Origin: Albifimbria verrucaria
Taxonomy: Eukaryota; Ascomycota; Sordariomycetes; Hypocreales; Stachybotryaceae
Direction of reading: 5' to 3'
Assembly (NCBI GenBank): GCA_020081605.1
Contig: JAHREC010000045.1
Location: forward strand, 124,001-188,000
DNA: 64,000 nucleotides
This document shows, piece after piece, positions 35,324 through 47,428 of the stretch. The translations under genes and the position numbers were made by a program. Positions within the stretch are counted from its first letter, which is position 1. Each line of letters starts with the position of its first letter. The notes under the pieces were generated by a model, which did not search any database, was not told the DNA's origin, and saw only the letters and a list, made by a program, of their open reading frames with translations.

Positions 35324-37053
35324 CTAGAAGTAAACCACCAGTAACAATACCGGGATCAATAATTTCCAGCAGTCAAAGAAGATAGATGAGGCCGCCGAGT
35401 CATCATCACCAGGATCAGTTGAGTCACTATCACCCTGGGGTGGTTCGTTTCCTGTAGAGTTTGAAATATTGCATGTGTTTCCTGACTCTGGGAGGCTGCT
35501 GAAGGAGATGTGATGAAAGTTGAGTTATAATAATCTGGTTCCGCCTGGGAAGCGTCTAGACAGAGACCTACTGTTCCGTTCACTGAGTTTTTAGGTGAAT
35601 TGCCCCTATTGACTTGCGTGCACGCGAGGATGCCATTGGCGGGATAGTAGTCAACCCAGGCAAAGCACATCTCTTCTTGGCTTGATTGACCACCAGGGAC
35701 AGGTTCAGTGTCTTTCGAGGTATCATACTCGCAGGTAGTGATTAACTTATCTCCGGGTAGCAACTGTATTTGGTTCAAGCCTTTAGAGAACTGGTAGCCG
35801 TATTCAAAGTCGCGAAGAGTCGACAGTGGAGCAATCTCTTTGCCATCTCGAATGATCTGGACGCGTGTGTTGCGACCACGGTAGTGCATGTGGTGGAACA
35901 CTGAGAAGGCCGTGATGCCTTCCGAAGGCCATTGGTCTGTGCATTCAGGTGTGCAGACTGTTGAGTGTGCGACCAAATCTTGGCCTGGCTCGAGAAACCA
36001 GCCATTCACCTGAAGGTCACCTAGTGTTAGAGTGCCAATTTCCGTCTCGACCGGTTCGTCGGAATAGAGAAAGGTGAAGGTGGCTGCGTCTGTCTCGCCC
36101 TCAAGGCCCTCGGGATTGTTGTAATGCGTCTCAAACATGACATACTCGTAATAGTCCTCGCCGAAGGGTTTGCCGTACCCCGGTTCAAATGTGCGGCCGG
36201 ACATTCCAGGAGCCCATTCCGTAACAAAACCGTTGCAGGGATTCGAAAACTTTTCCCAGTCACAGTCTGGCTCTTTGCCAAGCATTTCTAAGTCGTCGTC
36301 GGACAGACCGTAGCATGCATAGACGACCAGATGATGCAGCAAATCACTCGTTTTTATTGGTCGCTCGCCAAGCAGATAGTTCTTTTGTCCTGCTGGCATC
36401 TTATGAAGACTGTAGCAGTACGTAGTCTCCGCAGTAGGAATGGTAATCTTGGGGTTGACAATGGTAAAGTTCCTGGTGTTGTCGATGGGGCGAGCTTCGT
36501 TGATGGAAACAGTCTTGCCAGTGCCTAGCTTGACATACTTTTTACCATTGTTGCCAGGTTTGTGTTGAGTAAATGTGTTGTCGTTAGAAAATGCATAAAT
36601 AAACCATTGCCACGACTCTGTGGCAACATTGACTTGGTTTTGTAAACAATCAGCGTTATTTTTCTTCTCAAAAATGAACGCCGTAACTCCGTCTTGCTGA
36701 TGGCCTTCTTTCAGTCGGATATTATTCTGTTCATCTTCAGAAATTTCTGGAGAAACGAAGCCTGTGGCATGGCGATTCTCGAGGACGAATTCGCCATTTT
36801 CACCCATGTAACCCACCGCCATGTCGGCGCCAGTCATAGCTCCAGTCTCGCTGAAACCAAGAGCAAGGTAACCACTGGACCGGGAGGCAATTCCAAATGT
36901 TGAGTACTCGTCCCCAATTTCCCAGAATAGTTGAACATCTCCATCTGTATCGAGGGTAGAATTTCTGCCGAACTGGCTTCGATCGAAGGGAATCCAGTCA
37001 TAGTTGTCATTGCTCTGTGCAACTGCTGATACAGCCATTCCCAATGGGAACAT
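35324..37053 (-). CDS. DOMON / copper type II monooxygenase (dopamine beta-hydroxylase-like), GPI-anchored
   Basis: A single long exon from ATG 37051-37053, about 575 residues. A short hydrophobic start suggests a secretion signal; the true start could lie slightly upstream. Residues of about 25-150 form a DOMON domain. The copper monooxygenase core follows, with the CuH box His-His-Leu-Val-Val-Tyr-Ala-Cys and the CuM box His-His-Met-His-Tyr-Arg-Gly, plus many paired Cys. One base is missing in the run at 35478-35480. Past it, the frame ends at TAG 35324-35326 with a Ser/Asp-rich stalk, small residues and a 15-residue hydrophobic tail, the layout of a GPI attachment signal. The family hydroxylates benzylic-type carbons with copper and ascorbate in animals; a fungal substrate is unknown. 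Confidence 0.85.
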
Positions 37054-39336
37054 TAGTGGAAGTTAAAGGTGGAAAGACGCAGAGAGCCCTCCACTGAGAT
37101 ATCGAGACACCAGCATTTTCAAGACGTCGACGAAGCTAGGGTAATGTAGACTCAGGTGGAAACAATGTGCAGGTTTAAGCGCAACCTGGACGTGAAAAAG
37201 TTCTTCCTAATAGGATATAGAATTGAAGTATGCACGAGGCTCTATAGACGAGTGAGACACCTTTTCTATTTATCAACTTTGAAAGCGTCAGACTTGCGCT
37301 TTATAGCATTTTGTCTAGCATCCTTGATCCACCTACATTTCCATACTCGGAAGCTGATAATCTGCAGGAAATATCGAGCGAGATCGCTATGGCCCGTCGG
37401 CATTACCATCCCTCCGAAAACACCGACAGGCCTCGTTCTCGTCCAAATTGAAAGCTGTGATTTGTTTTGAGATGCCTGTACGCTGCGCCCCGTACGCGTC
37501 ATCCTATGGAAAGAGAATGAACTGGTTATCCCAAAGTCGGTAAGGCCTCAATAATGTTCCATTGCTGAAAGGCCCAACTCGTAATCTCCGTCGTTATGCA
37601 AATTTGGCGGTCATCGACCAACTATAGATGTTCGGAGGCTTAATGACCTAGTTGCCTCGACGGAGCTGTTATTCCCTAAAGTCCGAAATGTAATGTTCAT
37701 AGAGCCTTTCATTCATACTGCACCCACGATACATCCAAATAAAACAAAAATGTATCGTTTAGAAAGAAGGTTCGTTTTCCTTCGTCTCAGTCTATACAAA
37801 GCCTAATATGACCCTGTATTAGATCATATTAACAACATCCGGTATGTCGAGTCATTTTTTAGCGCAGAAGTTCTGTCGATTAGAACAATGAGTTCTATTT
37901 TGCGATCGAACTCGGAGCCTATCTAATACTAAAACCTGTTCTAGGAATTTTGCGAGTGTCGTCTTCGCCAATATCATTCTGCCCCGATAAATCCGACGTC
38001 TGCCTCCAATGGGCCACTCCGGAAGTCGGAACCAAGTTCAACTCAAGAAAGATTGACTTCCACATAAAAGCCCCGACCGCCTGCCATCCGGCCAGTGGAA
38101 TGGACTTGGAATAGGCGATCAGATGGCAGGCGCTGTCATGTTCTTGACGTAAGAACACGGCGAGGGCAATGTCACTGTTAGCAATGGCGAGGGAAGAGTC
38201 CATACCATGCCTCTTCTAGCGAAACAGGATAGCGCCGTACTCCTCGACTGCTCTGGCACCAGCGACGGCCGAATAATTACAGATGTTTGCTACACATACC
38301 TTGGCTACTCTGATCTTTCAGGCTCTAGCGACAGGACCATGGCGACGAATGGGTGATTCGCCGGTTCTTAAAGATACGTTACCGTGTAAACTTGAACGTG
38401 AATGCAGCATCACCCATAGCTGGAATGTACGAAGATCATCGATGAAGCAACTGGGCCTTTTCAGCCCGCTCTGGCTCGCTCTCAGCCCGGTAAGTACAAT
38501 CACTCGTTGCAGACTGCCCATCTTCCCTTGCTATAAGTTGAGGTTCCGAAGCATACATACCGATGGCCAACATCGATATGTGAGCACAGCAAGGGCCTTT
38601 CTGACCGGCCGTGTTTGCACTTTAGGTCATCGTTAGACTCCGATGCTGATACCCATACCCGCTCACGCCCGCACACTCACGGGCGCTTTCTTGTGGTGGC
38701 CCTTGCTATCAACATCTCGACGACAACGCGAATTTATCGCCAGGCAAGCCCCAGCAAGAGACTTCAACGACTTCCACTACGCTCTGTTTCAAGAAGGAGA
38801 AGCACATAGTTCAAAGGCGATTGTAAGACCAGGTACAAAAAATGAGCACTCTCGGTGAGAGGGCTGACGAGCTACAAAAAGCCAATAGACATCTTGAAGA
38901 GTATATGCGAAATATGTGTTGACACAAATGGCTTCAAATACAACAAGGCAGACCTGAAAAAGGTCTAGACAGCCGCAAGTATGTCAAAGAGCCCCAAAAG
39001 ACAAACGGCGAATTGCGCAGTGCCATCGCCACTCTTCATTAAAGCTCCTTAATCTTCTAATTAGTTATTTAAGAACGAGAGAATCTTAAGCCGGGTTTAA
39101 AGTACGTTTAGAAGCTCGCTCTGACTTCTTAATAAAAGCGAAGCCGATCGCCTTTCGATTAAGAGGCTGATTAATGCATAAATTATTCATTGAGAGGGAA
39201 TTAGGATATCAGCTAGCAATACTTAATATTCCAGTCTGTGCCCACCTCACTCGCACCACTTCCAGGCAAGACAGCCGGCTAATAGATATTCTTCATCGCG
39301 TCCTTCGCTATTACGCATATGAAACGGAACTTCCTT
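37054..39336. other. Intergenic, no gene recognised
   Basis: Over 2 kb with only short frames (for example 38203-37919 on -, 38283-38858 on +), none with a recognisable domain. About 39020-39190 is AT-rich with short repeated TTAAG/CTTAA words, and may be transposon debris. Confidence 0.35.
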
Positions 39337-41619
39337 TTAAATCTGGAACCGTGACTGGGTGAGTTGATTTGTATTCGTATCAAACACCAGCAAAAGCCCA
39401 GGCTCGACTTTCGCCTCGTTGTAGGAGAATTGGATGAAGTCTGGTACCAATTAGACATGATTGTCTGCAGAGACATAAATGGGGTTTAACTCACTTGATG
39501 GGCCCTGGACGCCAATGCTGCACTGGGATCCCTTGTCTACTGCTTCGTAGTACTTTACCTCGACAATTCCGGGTTTCGCCTCTTCTAGCTTGACGTTGAA
39601 GTGGAAGTACTGGCTCTCCTGCGAGTACCGCGTCACATACCATTCAATCACGACAACTCGGTTAGGTGCCTGCCCGGTTACTTCATAATACACGCCGTGG
39701 GGCTTGCCTTCGACGATCAAAAGATCGGTCCAGAACGGCAGAATGGAGTAGTCTGGAATTCCATCGCGGTATGGCAGACGTTGTCCAGTACGCTTTGCCC
39801 CAGCGTCTGTGTTATTATCCAAGCATATCATGCCATTATCAGTGACCCAGAGCAGAGAGCTGCTGTGACCATAGAGGGAGACTGAGAAAGGCAGGTTGAG
39901 CCGGTAGAATGCATCATCAACGCGCGCTGATGCACCTTGCAGGCTGCCTACGATAGCAATGGGGTTTGAAAGCGTCTAGAGACAGGTCAGGTGTCTGTAG
40001 AGTCATCGAGGGTGAAGAATTAGGACTTACAACGGAGTTGGGAAGCTGATTCTCCTTTGCCTTCCGGGCTTCCTCCTCTTCCCGCGCCTTTCGGGCTGCT
40101 TCTTCCTCCCTGGCCTTGCGCTCAGCCTCTTCCCTGGCTCTCTGTTCGGCCTCTCTGCGCAACCTCTCCTCTTCAGCACGGCGTTCCTCCTCCTGCTTGA
40201 TCTTGGTTCTTGTTTCCTCCTCGATCTGACGTTTCGCCGCCGCTGCCTCACTCACCTTGGGGATCCCGGCAAAGGTGGCAGTCTTGGTGCAGAGATCCCA
40301 CTCGCCAATGATGCGGCGAGGATGAAAGTAGACCTTTGTCACCCAAGAGTCGTCCACGATGACACCTGCTACAGCTGACAGTGGCGTACCGCTGCGGCTT
40401 GCGGGAGAGAATGCCCCGGCGCTGTTAATGCTGACGGAGTGCAGGAGCGGAGCCCAGCCACCCCGCTGCGAGAGTATGAGATTTCATAGAGCTCGTCCTT
40501 ATCGTCGGTGCTGTAAATTCGAATCTCAAAGTATGGGGAGGCGAAATTCCACGCAACAGCCGTAAGCATGGCCGTTGGTGAAACGGAAAACGGAGGAATA
40601 TCCACTGGAAGATTATTTAGTCAACGACCTTGCTGTGACAGGTGAGATCAAGGGGACAGGGTAGTACCTGGAGTCCATGGAACATGCTCAGCGGTATAGG
40701 CTGCAGTGAGAAGGTCCGTGGGTCCAACATAAAGACTCGCACCTCACTCCAACCTCCGGTGACAGCCGTGAGAGGAGTACCAGGCTTGGCCTTGCCTGCA
40801 CCAGCAATCTCAGGGCCATCAACAACCCAGCCAGTTCCAGGAACGAAAACAACCTCCTTGATGGAACTGTCGCTGGCTTGATAGAAGATGTGGATCTTCA
40901 TATCCTCCGATCGGACGACAGCAAGTTTGGAGTTAGCTAGTGGTGTAATAACTGGGAGGACATTGGGGTCATTGGAGCCGGGTTCGGGCGAAATAGTCAA
41001 TCTCCAGCCGGGAGTGGGCGGAATGAGACTGCTTGGGTCTGGGAGGGAGAATCAGAGCTCTCCTTGATTTCGGGAGCGAAATAACTCCAGTTGGTGCGCT
41101 TTGCCACATCAGCTGAGTCGACACAAACAATGGGCATATTTGTGGATCTTACCTCTCGCAGTTTTCCTCCATTGTCAATGTAGTAGACTTTGCTCTGTAT
41201 AATCGCTTAGCCATGCAAGCTACCCAAACCCTCCAGCTCCTTGCACTTACCTCCCAGACCTTGTTATCGCCTTGGCCGCCGTCCTCCCACCAGCCAAGTG
41301 AAGCCACGGGGCTTCCGAACAGAGCATCGTCCGCCACAAGGTCATCGTCTGGGGCATGCCAACCCTTCTTGGTGCTATATCGGCTCTCCTTGATTAGGTA
41401 GGAACCTTGGTTGTAGGCATAAACGGAGGGCTCGGTATGGTAGATGCGGATAAGCTTTTCCTGGTCAGGGACAGCTTCGTTGGTAGCATTGGCTTTACAG
41501 GCGCAGCGTCTGATGTCGGGAGGGTTGGGAGGGTACAGAAAGCTGTTGGCCGACAGATGGAGAGTGGTATAGGGTGTCGAGTCACCGCCGTCGGTGTTGG
41601 CAACGGGCTGCGTCAACAT
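39337..41619 (-). CDS. Lectin-like beta-propeller protein with coiled coil and C-terminal globular domain
   Basis: Starts at ATG 41617-41619. Several exons encode repeats of the type Ile-Arg-Ile-Tyr...Ile-Lys-Glu...Gly-Trp...Gly-Ser-Pro-Val-Ala, matching the six-blade fucose-lectin (AAL/FleA-like) pattern. A highly charged Glu/Arg/Lys/Ala stretch of about 70 residues follows (about 40240-40040) and should form a coiled coil. After an intron, the last 190 residues contain Trp-Val-Thr-Asp-Asn-Gly, Pro-Phe-Trp-Thr-Asp-Leu and Val-Ile-Glu-Trp-Tyr, reminiscent of nidogen-like or cell-surface beta-sandwich domains. The final exon ends at TAA 39337-39339. Breaks lie in the runs at 41041-41043 and 40461-40464. 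No signal peptide is evident. It may be a sugar-binding adhesin or recognition protein. Confidence 0.7.
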
Positions 41620-43083
41620 ATTCAAAGAGAAGGGACGAACGTTGTTTGGAAAGGAGTATGTGGAACAAAGAGAATAAGTGAATTGATTCACTATGGGGTC
41701 GTTGCTGGAGGCTAGGCTTGGTTGTGTCTTCGGGAGCCTCCCGCCTTTTATAGTATCGGCCTGCACCCATCAGAGAGCTCACGACACGGCAATTCAGCTC
41801 TGCCCAAACCCAAGCTTCGTTCCGAAAAGGGAGAATGCTCCAATGCCTGCCGAGCTGCCACATTGCCTGCAATTGCCGAATGAGCGGACAGGGAGCTGTC
41901 TTCATCAGTCGTAGGTAGCATGCTGGGGCTTGGAACCTGCATGCCTGTCCGCCAAGGGTAATCAACGGTATGCATGACGAGCTCGTATTGACGAATCCTC
42001 TGTCGAAATGCAGTATGCGAGGAGTTGAAGGCGTCTTGAAGCGGGCCAGCTGGTCTTCCTCTTGCTGTCCAGTTATCTTTTGCAACGAAACCCTGCGTCT
42101 GCGGTGTTGTTGAAGCGAGAAGCTCAGCGTACATGCGGGGCCCATCACTTCCCATTTAGTCCATTCAGCTCACCATCACCCTGCGAATTGGGGTGGGTAT
42201 GTTCCAATTAGGAGATGGCGGTGGATAATGTCTCAGCTGATGGGAGCAGTCGGAAGCCAGCCATACAAGCGATTGCATGCGTTGAACCCCTAACGGCGGT
42301 GGTAGCTGCGGTGTATGGCTTGGACTAGGGATCCTGCCACTGCTTGACGCAGCGCCTGACCGTTGCATTCGTGATGAGACAACAACCGCCGCCATGTCAT
42401 TGGCGGAGAAGACCTGGCAGACGAGCATGTCTTGGAGCGAGCGTTGGGAAAACTCGAGAGACTGCCTTTGCCGCGTGCGGGGTGTTTCATTTCCACGAAA
42501 TCAATCTGGCGAGTGAGCCGATATTGAGATCCGCCGCGGAGATGGCTATTAATTCCAGCAGAAGCCGAGTTGCAGTGTTTCCAGTAGGGTTGGCACCCAC
42601 CTTGGGGAAATTGCCCAAAGTGGTATTTTCGGAAAGTCACCCTCTGAGCTCAGCCTTGCGTATGGCGGCTGCTCAACCTCGGAAGAAGACGAGGCCAAGT
42701 ATGTTCAGCGTCCATCGCCCGTACTTGCTACTCCTGACCTAGATTGGATATAGACATCAGCATGAACCTCTTGATTTTGGCGACTTTGTTGCCATTCACG
42801 CACTACTTGCTTCTGCTAATGTTTTGCTTGCCTTTTACAACTATTGACAGAAGCTGGCTGCAGCCCTTGTACATAAACACATGCAAAACATTCAGAAACC
42901 AAATTTCCACCCTTGGGAAAACTTGGATAGAGAACGAAACGCTACGAAGCCTCTTTATTTCTATGGTCATGATTTTGGGCCAGACTTTCCTTAGCCGTGT
43001 AAGCTTCGAGCTCATACCAAGAGCTGGTGGGAAATGCCAAGAAGATATCAGGCCAGTTTACCGAGAACTGAGTCATCCCACCA
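41620..43083. other. Intergenic with uncertain frames
   Basis: A 135-codon frame (42155-41748, -) lies directly upstream of the lectin-like gene. It has Ser/Pro/Arg-rich composition and no family match. It overlaps another frame and I leave it uncalled. The + frame at 42744-43265 has a hydrophobic start but no known domain. Confidence 0.3.
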
Positions 43084-43230
43084 CACAATGTGCTTGTAGA
43101 TCGAGACAGTATTGTTGTCATTCCTCGACGTCCAGTCGGAGTAGGAAGACTCACACCCAATGCCGTTGGTATGCTGGGAATGCTATGGATCGCAGAAGGC
43201 GACCCATACCTTCACCAATTTGCTACTTAG
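43084..43230 (+). pseudogene. ATP adenylyltransferase C-terminal domain fragment
   Basis: About 48 codons ending at TAG 43228-43230 read as a strand with Val-Val-Ile-Pro-Arg-Arg-Pro, a gap, then Asn-Ala-Val-Gly-Met-Leu-Gly-Met-Leu. The pattern resembles the core of the Apa2-type ATP adenylyltransferase C-terminal domain (a hydrophobic strand ending Pro-Arg, then Asn-Ala-x-Gly-x-x-Gly). A stop precedes it and no N-terminal HIT-like domain is present, so it can only be a remnant. Confidence 0.4.
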
Positions 43231-43509
43231 TCTGCACTGTACTGACCACATGGAGAACAGGATAATATACCCTTAGTATATCTCAGGAGAAAGACGTAGA
43301 ATAAGAGAGTTCTATTGTTTACAGAAGCACTACGCTTCAGTCTAGCAGCTGCTTAGTGTTGCTAAGCAATAATAGAATTGCGAATATGTGAATTAACGCT
43401 CCAAATATTTGCTAGGGAATATGCAAAAATGTATAATGGAGCATTGCAGGACATCCTATCTGTGAAGCTAGTATATGAATTGGATTTAAACAGATAAGAT
43501 GCCATGTGA

Positions 43510-45069
43510 TCAAGGGAGACCAGCAATAATAATAGAATCTTCATAATCCATATCGTATTTTAGCACTTCATGCAATTTTAACCCGGCTTCATCCAATAGA
43601 CTTGCCCACTGATCTTCTGTGCGTTCGATTCCACCTAGAAATATTTCAAGTCAGAATGATGCACCAAGCTTTGGATAGAGCAACCGCTCATCAAGTGAGG
43701 GGACTGATAGCTTTTTGCGAGCCCTTTCCGGAGGAGAAGATAACAGTACATACCAACGCAGATCATTACCTCTATATCATGCTCAGCTCCCTGGACAGTA
43801 GCACCTTGCTCAGGAAGTACTATCTCATCAATGAGGAGCACTGACTGGTCGGTCAAGCCTTTCTTGGCTTGGGTCAGGATCTGGAGGCATGTGAGATTTC
43901 CCCATGCATGAAATATGTTTCGCATATAATATGCCCTGGCTCCTGAGGAATCTGCAAGAATAATGTGTATTAGTGAAGTGGCTCAGAACAGGACAGATTG
44001 TTAGGGCTCCGGCACCTTTGATAGGTTGAGGCATGAAAATGTCATGAATTTCTGCCTCGATATTGGCCGAGCTAGGAATATGTTCCTTTGCTTGCTCCAC
44101 CACCTCTGGCCTATCTTGGACAATAACTCGCCCAAGAAGGTTGGGATATTGCTTCCGGAAGTTCATCGATTGCGCACCAGTGGAGCCACCAACGTCGACG
44201 AACAAGACATCGGAGCTGGTGGTATTTTGGCCAAAGCGTGTGGGGAAGTTTAGAACATCGAAGAATAATGGCCTGCCCTCCTCTGAATGCGCATGTGTGC
44301 CTGAGCCAACTCTAAAGCCCATGGGTTTTCAGCTAGAAATTGGTAAGGGTGCTTTCCTTCTTCTATTTTCATGGCGCTTGTCCATGCTGTCGGCAGAACG
44401 CCAACAGGGTCTTGGTACTGATTCTCATGGAGCCAGTCCGGAAGGTTCAGCCCACCATGGGCGGTGATTTTATGTCTGTTTGTTTGTGTTAATACTGTTG
44501 AGAAATGTGAAACGTGGTTGTGCTTACGTCCATCGGATCGAGTTTGCGTGGTCGTTGTTGGCCAGTGCTCGAGTCACGTTGGTGGCTCGGAATCGGTCGA
44601 CGCCAGTTTGGCACAAGACATCAGTAGCCTGGTAGAATCGAAGGAGTCTTTCTGGAACATTTCAGCTTGCTTAGTTCAGATCAATGGAGTAATCACATAC
44701 TCAAAAGGCCAATGGCCATTCCAGTCTTTTCCACGAGCTCATCACATCTCAGTTCAGCAGGCGAGGCGGACAAGGCTGCGAAAAGACCGCTCTCGATGCC
44801 AACGAGAGACAAAGGTAGCTGAAGATGCTGATGCAACGTAATCTTAGTCACAGAAACTGTTGAAAATGGTAAAATATACATACGGAATAGCCAGCCCTGC
44901 GCATAGTTTCCCTAGGTTCCTCCAAGGCGATGCTGAGCTTGCGCCCGCCTTCAAGCAAGCGACGACGGGTTCTTTCATCTGTTACCCGAGAGGCGGATGT
45001 ATCAGGGTCTTTCAGAAAAGCCTCGATCTGCTCTGCGAGTGCTTCATATTGATTGGATTTGGAAGTCAT
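43510..45069 (-). CDS. SAM-dependent O-methyltransferase (COMT type)
   Basis: Starts at ATG 45067-45069 and ends at TGA 43510-43512, with about six exons. The N-terminal helical dimerisation part has a Glu-Leu-Val-Glu-Lys-Thr-Gly winged-helix stretch. The SAM motif I is Val-Asp-Val-Gly-Gly-Ser-Thr-Gly near 44200, followed by Gln-Asp-Arg-Pro for the ribose-binding acid. After the intron that ends near 43945, Arg-Asn-Ile-Phe-His-Ala-Trp contains the catalytic-base His; the usual Asp after His is Ala. The C-terminal exon closes with a family-typical Ser-Ile-Ile-Ile-Ala-Gly-Leu. One base is missing near 44280-44281. It would methylate a phenolic or other hydroxyl of a small molecule. Its nearest biosynthetic partner is not obvious. 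Confidence 0.87.
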
Positions 45070-47428
45070 TTCGTGCTGGAACGATGCTAATGAGATGGTA
45101 GTAACTATGAGACGAATGGAAGCTGATAGTGACGAATAAGCCACGCCAAAGTATAAGAGACGGGACTGGGCAAGATAGGTTTGTTTTGATGAGCGGGCTT
45201 TGGGTGCTGCGAAAGGATGCAATTTAACTAAGAAATTACGTCTAGCTGAACAAGATGAGCGAATTCAACGTCCAGTTTGTTGTTGGTTTACAGTGCCTTT
45301 GTAAGTTAGGCGAATTACTTGATCTGGCAATGGAGTTGCTTCCACGCCAGCTCCTCTCACGCCGACGGTACCCCGAGCCTTTCTAGGAAGTCCCCGCACG
45401 CAGTATGGGTGGTCACGACCTTTACCGATTCAGTCGAATTGACTGTGGTGTGTTTGAACTCAGAACGGCAATGGAGTCCTGCGAACCAGGAGAGGGGAGG
45501 GTGTGAGGGCGGACCACTCAGCCTTGTTAACCACAACCTCTAGGGAGGCAGTGTATAACAGGCACCATGTTCATCCGAGCCGCACATCAATGGTGGTTGG
45601 ATGTCCAAGTAATGAAAGTCCATACCAATGTTGGTTGCTTCACGCATCACTGCGGCCCCATTCACATTCTGCGTAAGAATGACAAGTCGTACATATTCCG
45701 GCTGTTGGTGTGGTAGCCTCCCGCATTTCTGCAGCCTCAATCACATTCCGCTGAGGCTCGTGCTTATAAGAGATCACACTCACTCAAGCTGTTCATATTG
45801 AAAACAACGAATCCAGGGGTGCCCATAGACGGAATTACCGTGCTGGTCTTACTCGTTCTGTCAACTAACAAATGACGAAGCATTGATCTTGATAGGTCGG
45901 TAAATCTTGGCAATATTTCAAGATGTTAGACCAATAGAATACTAAGTCTCTATAGACACTACCTAATGGCTACTGCTTATGTGAACTTCCCATTTCGTTG
46001 ACATGGCTTCCTAACCAACAATCTCACCCACAATAACGGCATCTTCCGGTAGCACCCGAGAATTGTAGAGCTCGCTATTCACATCAGCTGCTCCGTCACC
46101 GGGCTGCAAGAGTGCCTCTCTGAGTATGGCTTGCCTTCTCCAACATTTGCTGAGTATAGCCCTCACTCCCTCCCTGAGGATGGCTGTCCTCTTCATGATT
46201 CGATCCTTGACGCGACCGCTGAACTGCATGAGATGTTACTGGACCCCTTGATGATAATATTCAAATTTGAGGGTGTATAATTCAATCACCGCACCACGGT
46301 GAACCGTGATACACCTCTTAAAGCATGCACATTCACAGCTCTAAAATGTGGCAAGCATTGACACGATTAGCGGCTTTTGGATTGCAGACACGGCACCATC
46401 TGGTGGTCAGACGTCTTTTATGAGACTGCTTAAAGGTCCGGCCTTGACAAGGGGCCTTGTTCGACGGCTGCTTAGGCATGCTGTGGCAATGCGTGTTTTC
46501 AAAGGGCCAGAGCCTGTCAAGGTAGCCCACACGAAGATGTCCACCGTTATGACTGTTCCATTCATCAATTCTTGGAATAGCTAAAGCAGAGCAGAGACAC
46601 CTGGCCGGTAGCCACCAAGGCAGGCTTGACAAGTTTCTGAGGATGCAATCCACCGATAGTGTTTGTCATCGGCTGCAGACAGTAGATGCTATATTTAAGT
46701 TGCTACGCTCCGAGGAGTTAAATGTTTTTTTTATATTAAATATATATACTATTACTTTAAAAAGTTTTTATTTTTTCTTTTTCACTTTTTTTTATTAACG
46801 TTTTTTTATTTTAATTAACATATAAGAAATCTATAATTTATAAAATTAATATCTATTAATTTTAACTTATTTACTTTTAAATATTTTTAATTTGTATTTT
46901 ATTAAATATTTAATATTAAAGCTTTAATTTTTAAAAAAAGAATTTTGTATTATTTATTCTATTTCTTCCTTTTTTAATAGAATGTATTAATATTATTTTT
47001 ATTAATATTTAATTAATTATTTTAATTTTTATATAAAAATATTTCTTTATTAAATACTTAAAATCTAACATATATATTTTATTTATTAAACCTAAGTCCC
47101 TATACTATAGGTTCCTAAACTATTATATAAACTCTAAATTAACCTTTCTTAGCCTTAACCCTATATATCTTTTTTCCTTATTCATCGAAAGTATTCTATC
47201 TTATTATAGCCATGAGGCTTACTTCTCGTCACGATACGGCCTATTCTCAGAGAACATGAAGCATAGTTGTAGACATAGAATCTTCAATGTATAGGCTAAT
47301 TTCTTATTGTGAGTTAACGATTACTTCGTGGCGCAAGTCTAATATGATATTGGAAAATCATCAAAGGGCCCCAGCAGTAGCCTCCCTCTGCCCCCTTTTG
47401 CCGCTTGTAGGTAGATGACCTCTGCCAT
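45070..47428. other. Intergenic, including an extreme AT-rich island
   Basis: 45070-46680 has short frames without domains, some with repeated Leu/Arg-rich composition near 46011-46229. The stretch from about 46690 to 47215 is a separate AT-rich island, described on its own. The right end abuts the stop of the AAA ATPase gene. Confidence 0.4.
46690..47215. repeat. AT-rich island
   Basis: About 500 bp of almost only A and T, with long T- and A-runs and words such as TTTATTAA and TATATA. The edges against normal-composition DNA are sharp. No frame is open. It is compatible with heavily RIP-mutated transposon DNA or with a simple AT tract. Confidence 0.7.

Noticed and set aside
37919..38203. 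94-codon frame on - with a membrane-like middle
   Set aside because: Could be chance; no motif and no coding neighbours in frame.
41748..42155. 135-codon frame just upstream of the lectin-like gene
   Set aside because: Overlaps another long frame on the same strand; composition biased; cannot be joined to the lectin-like gene by a convincing intron.
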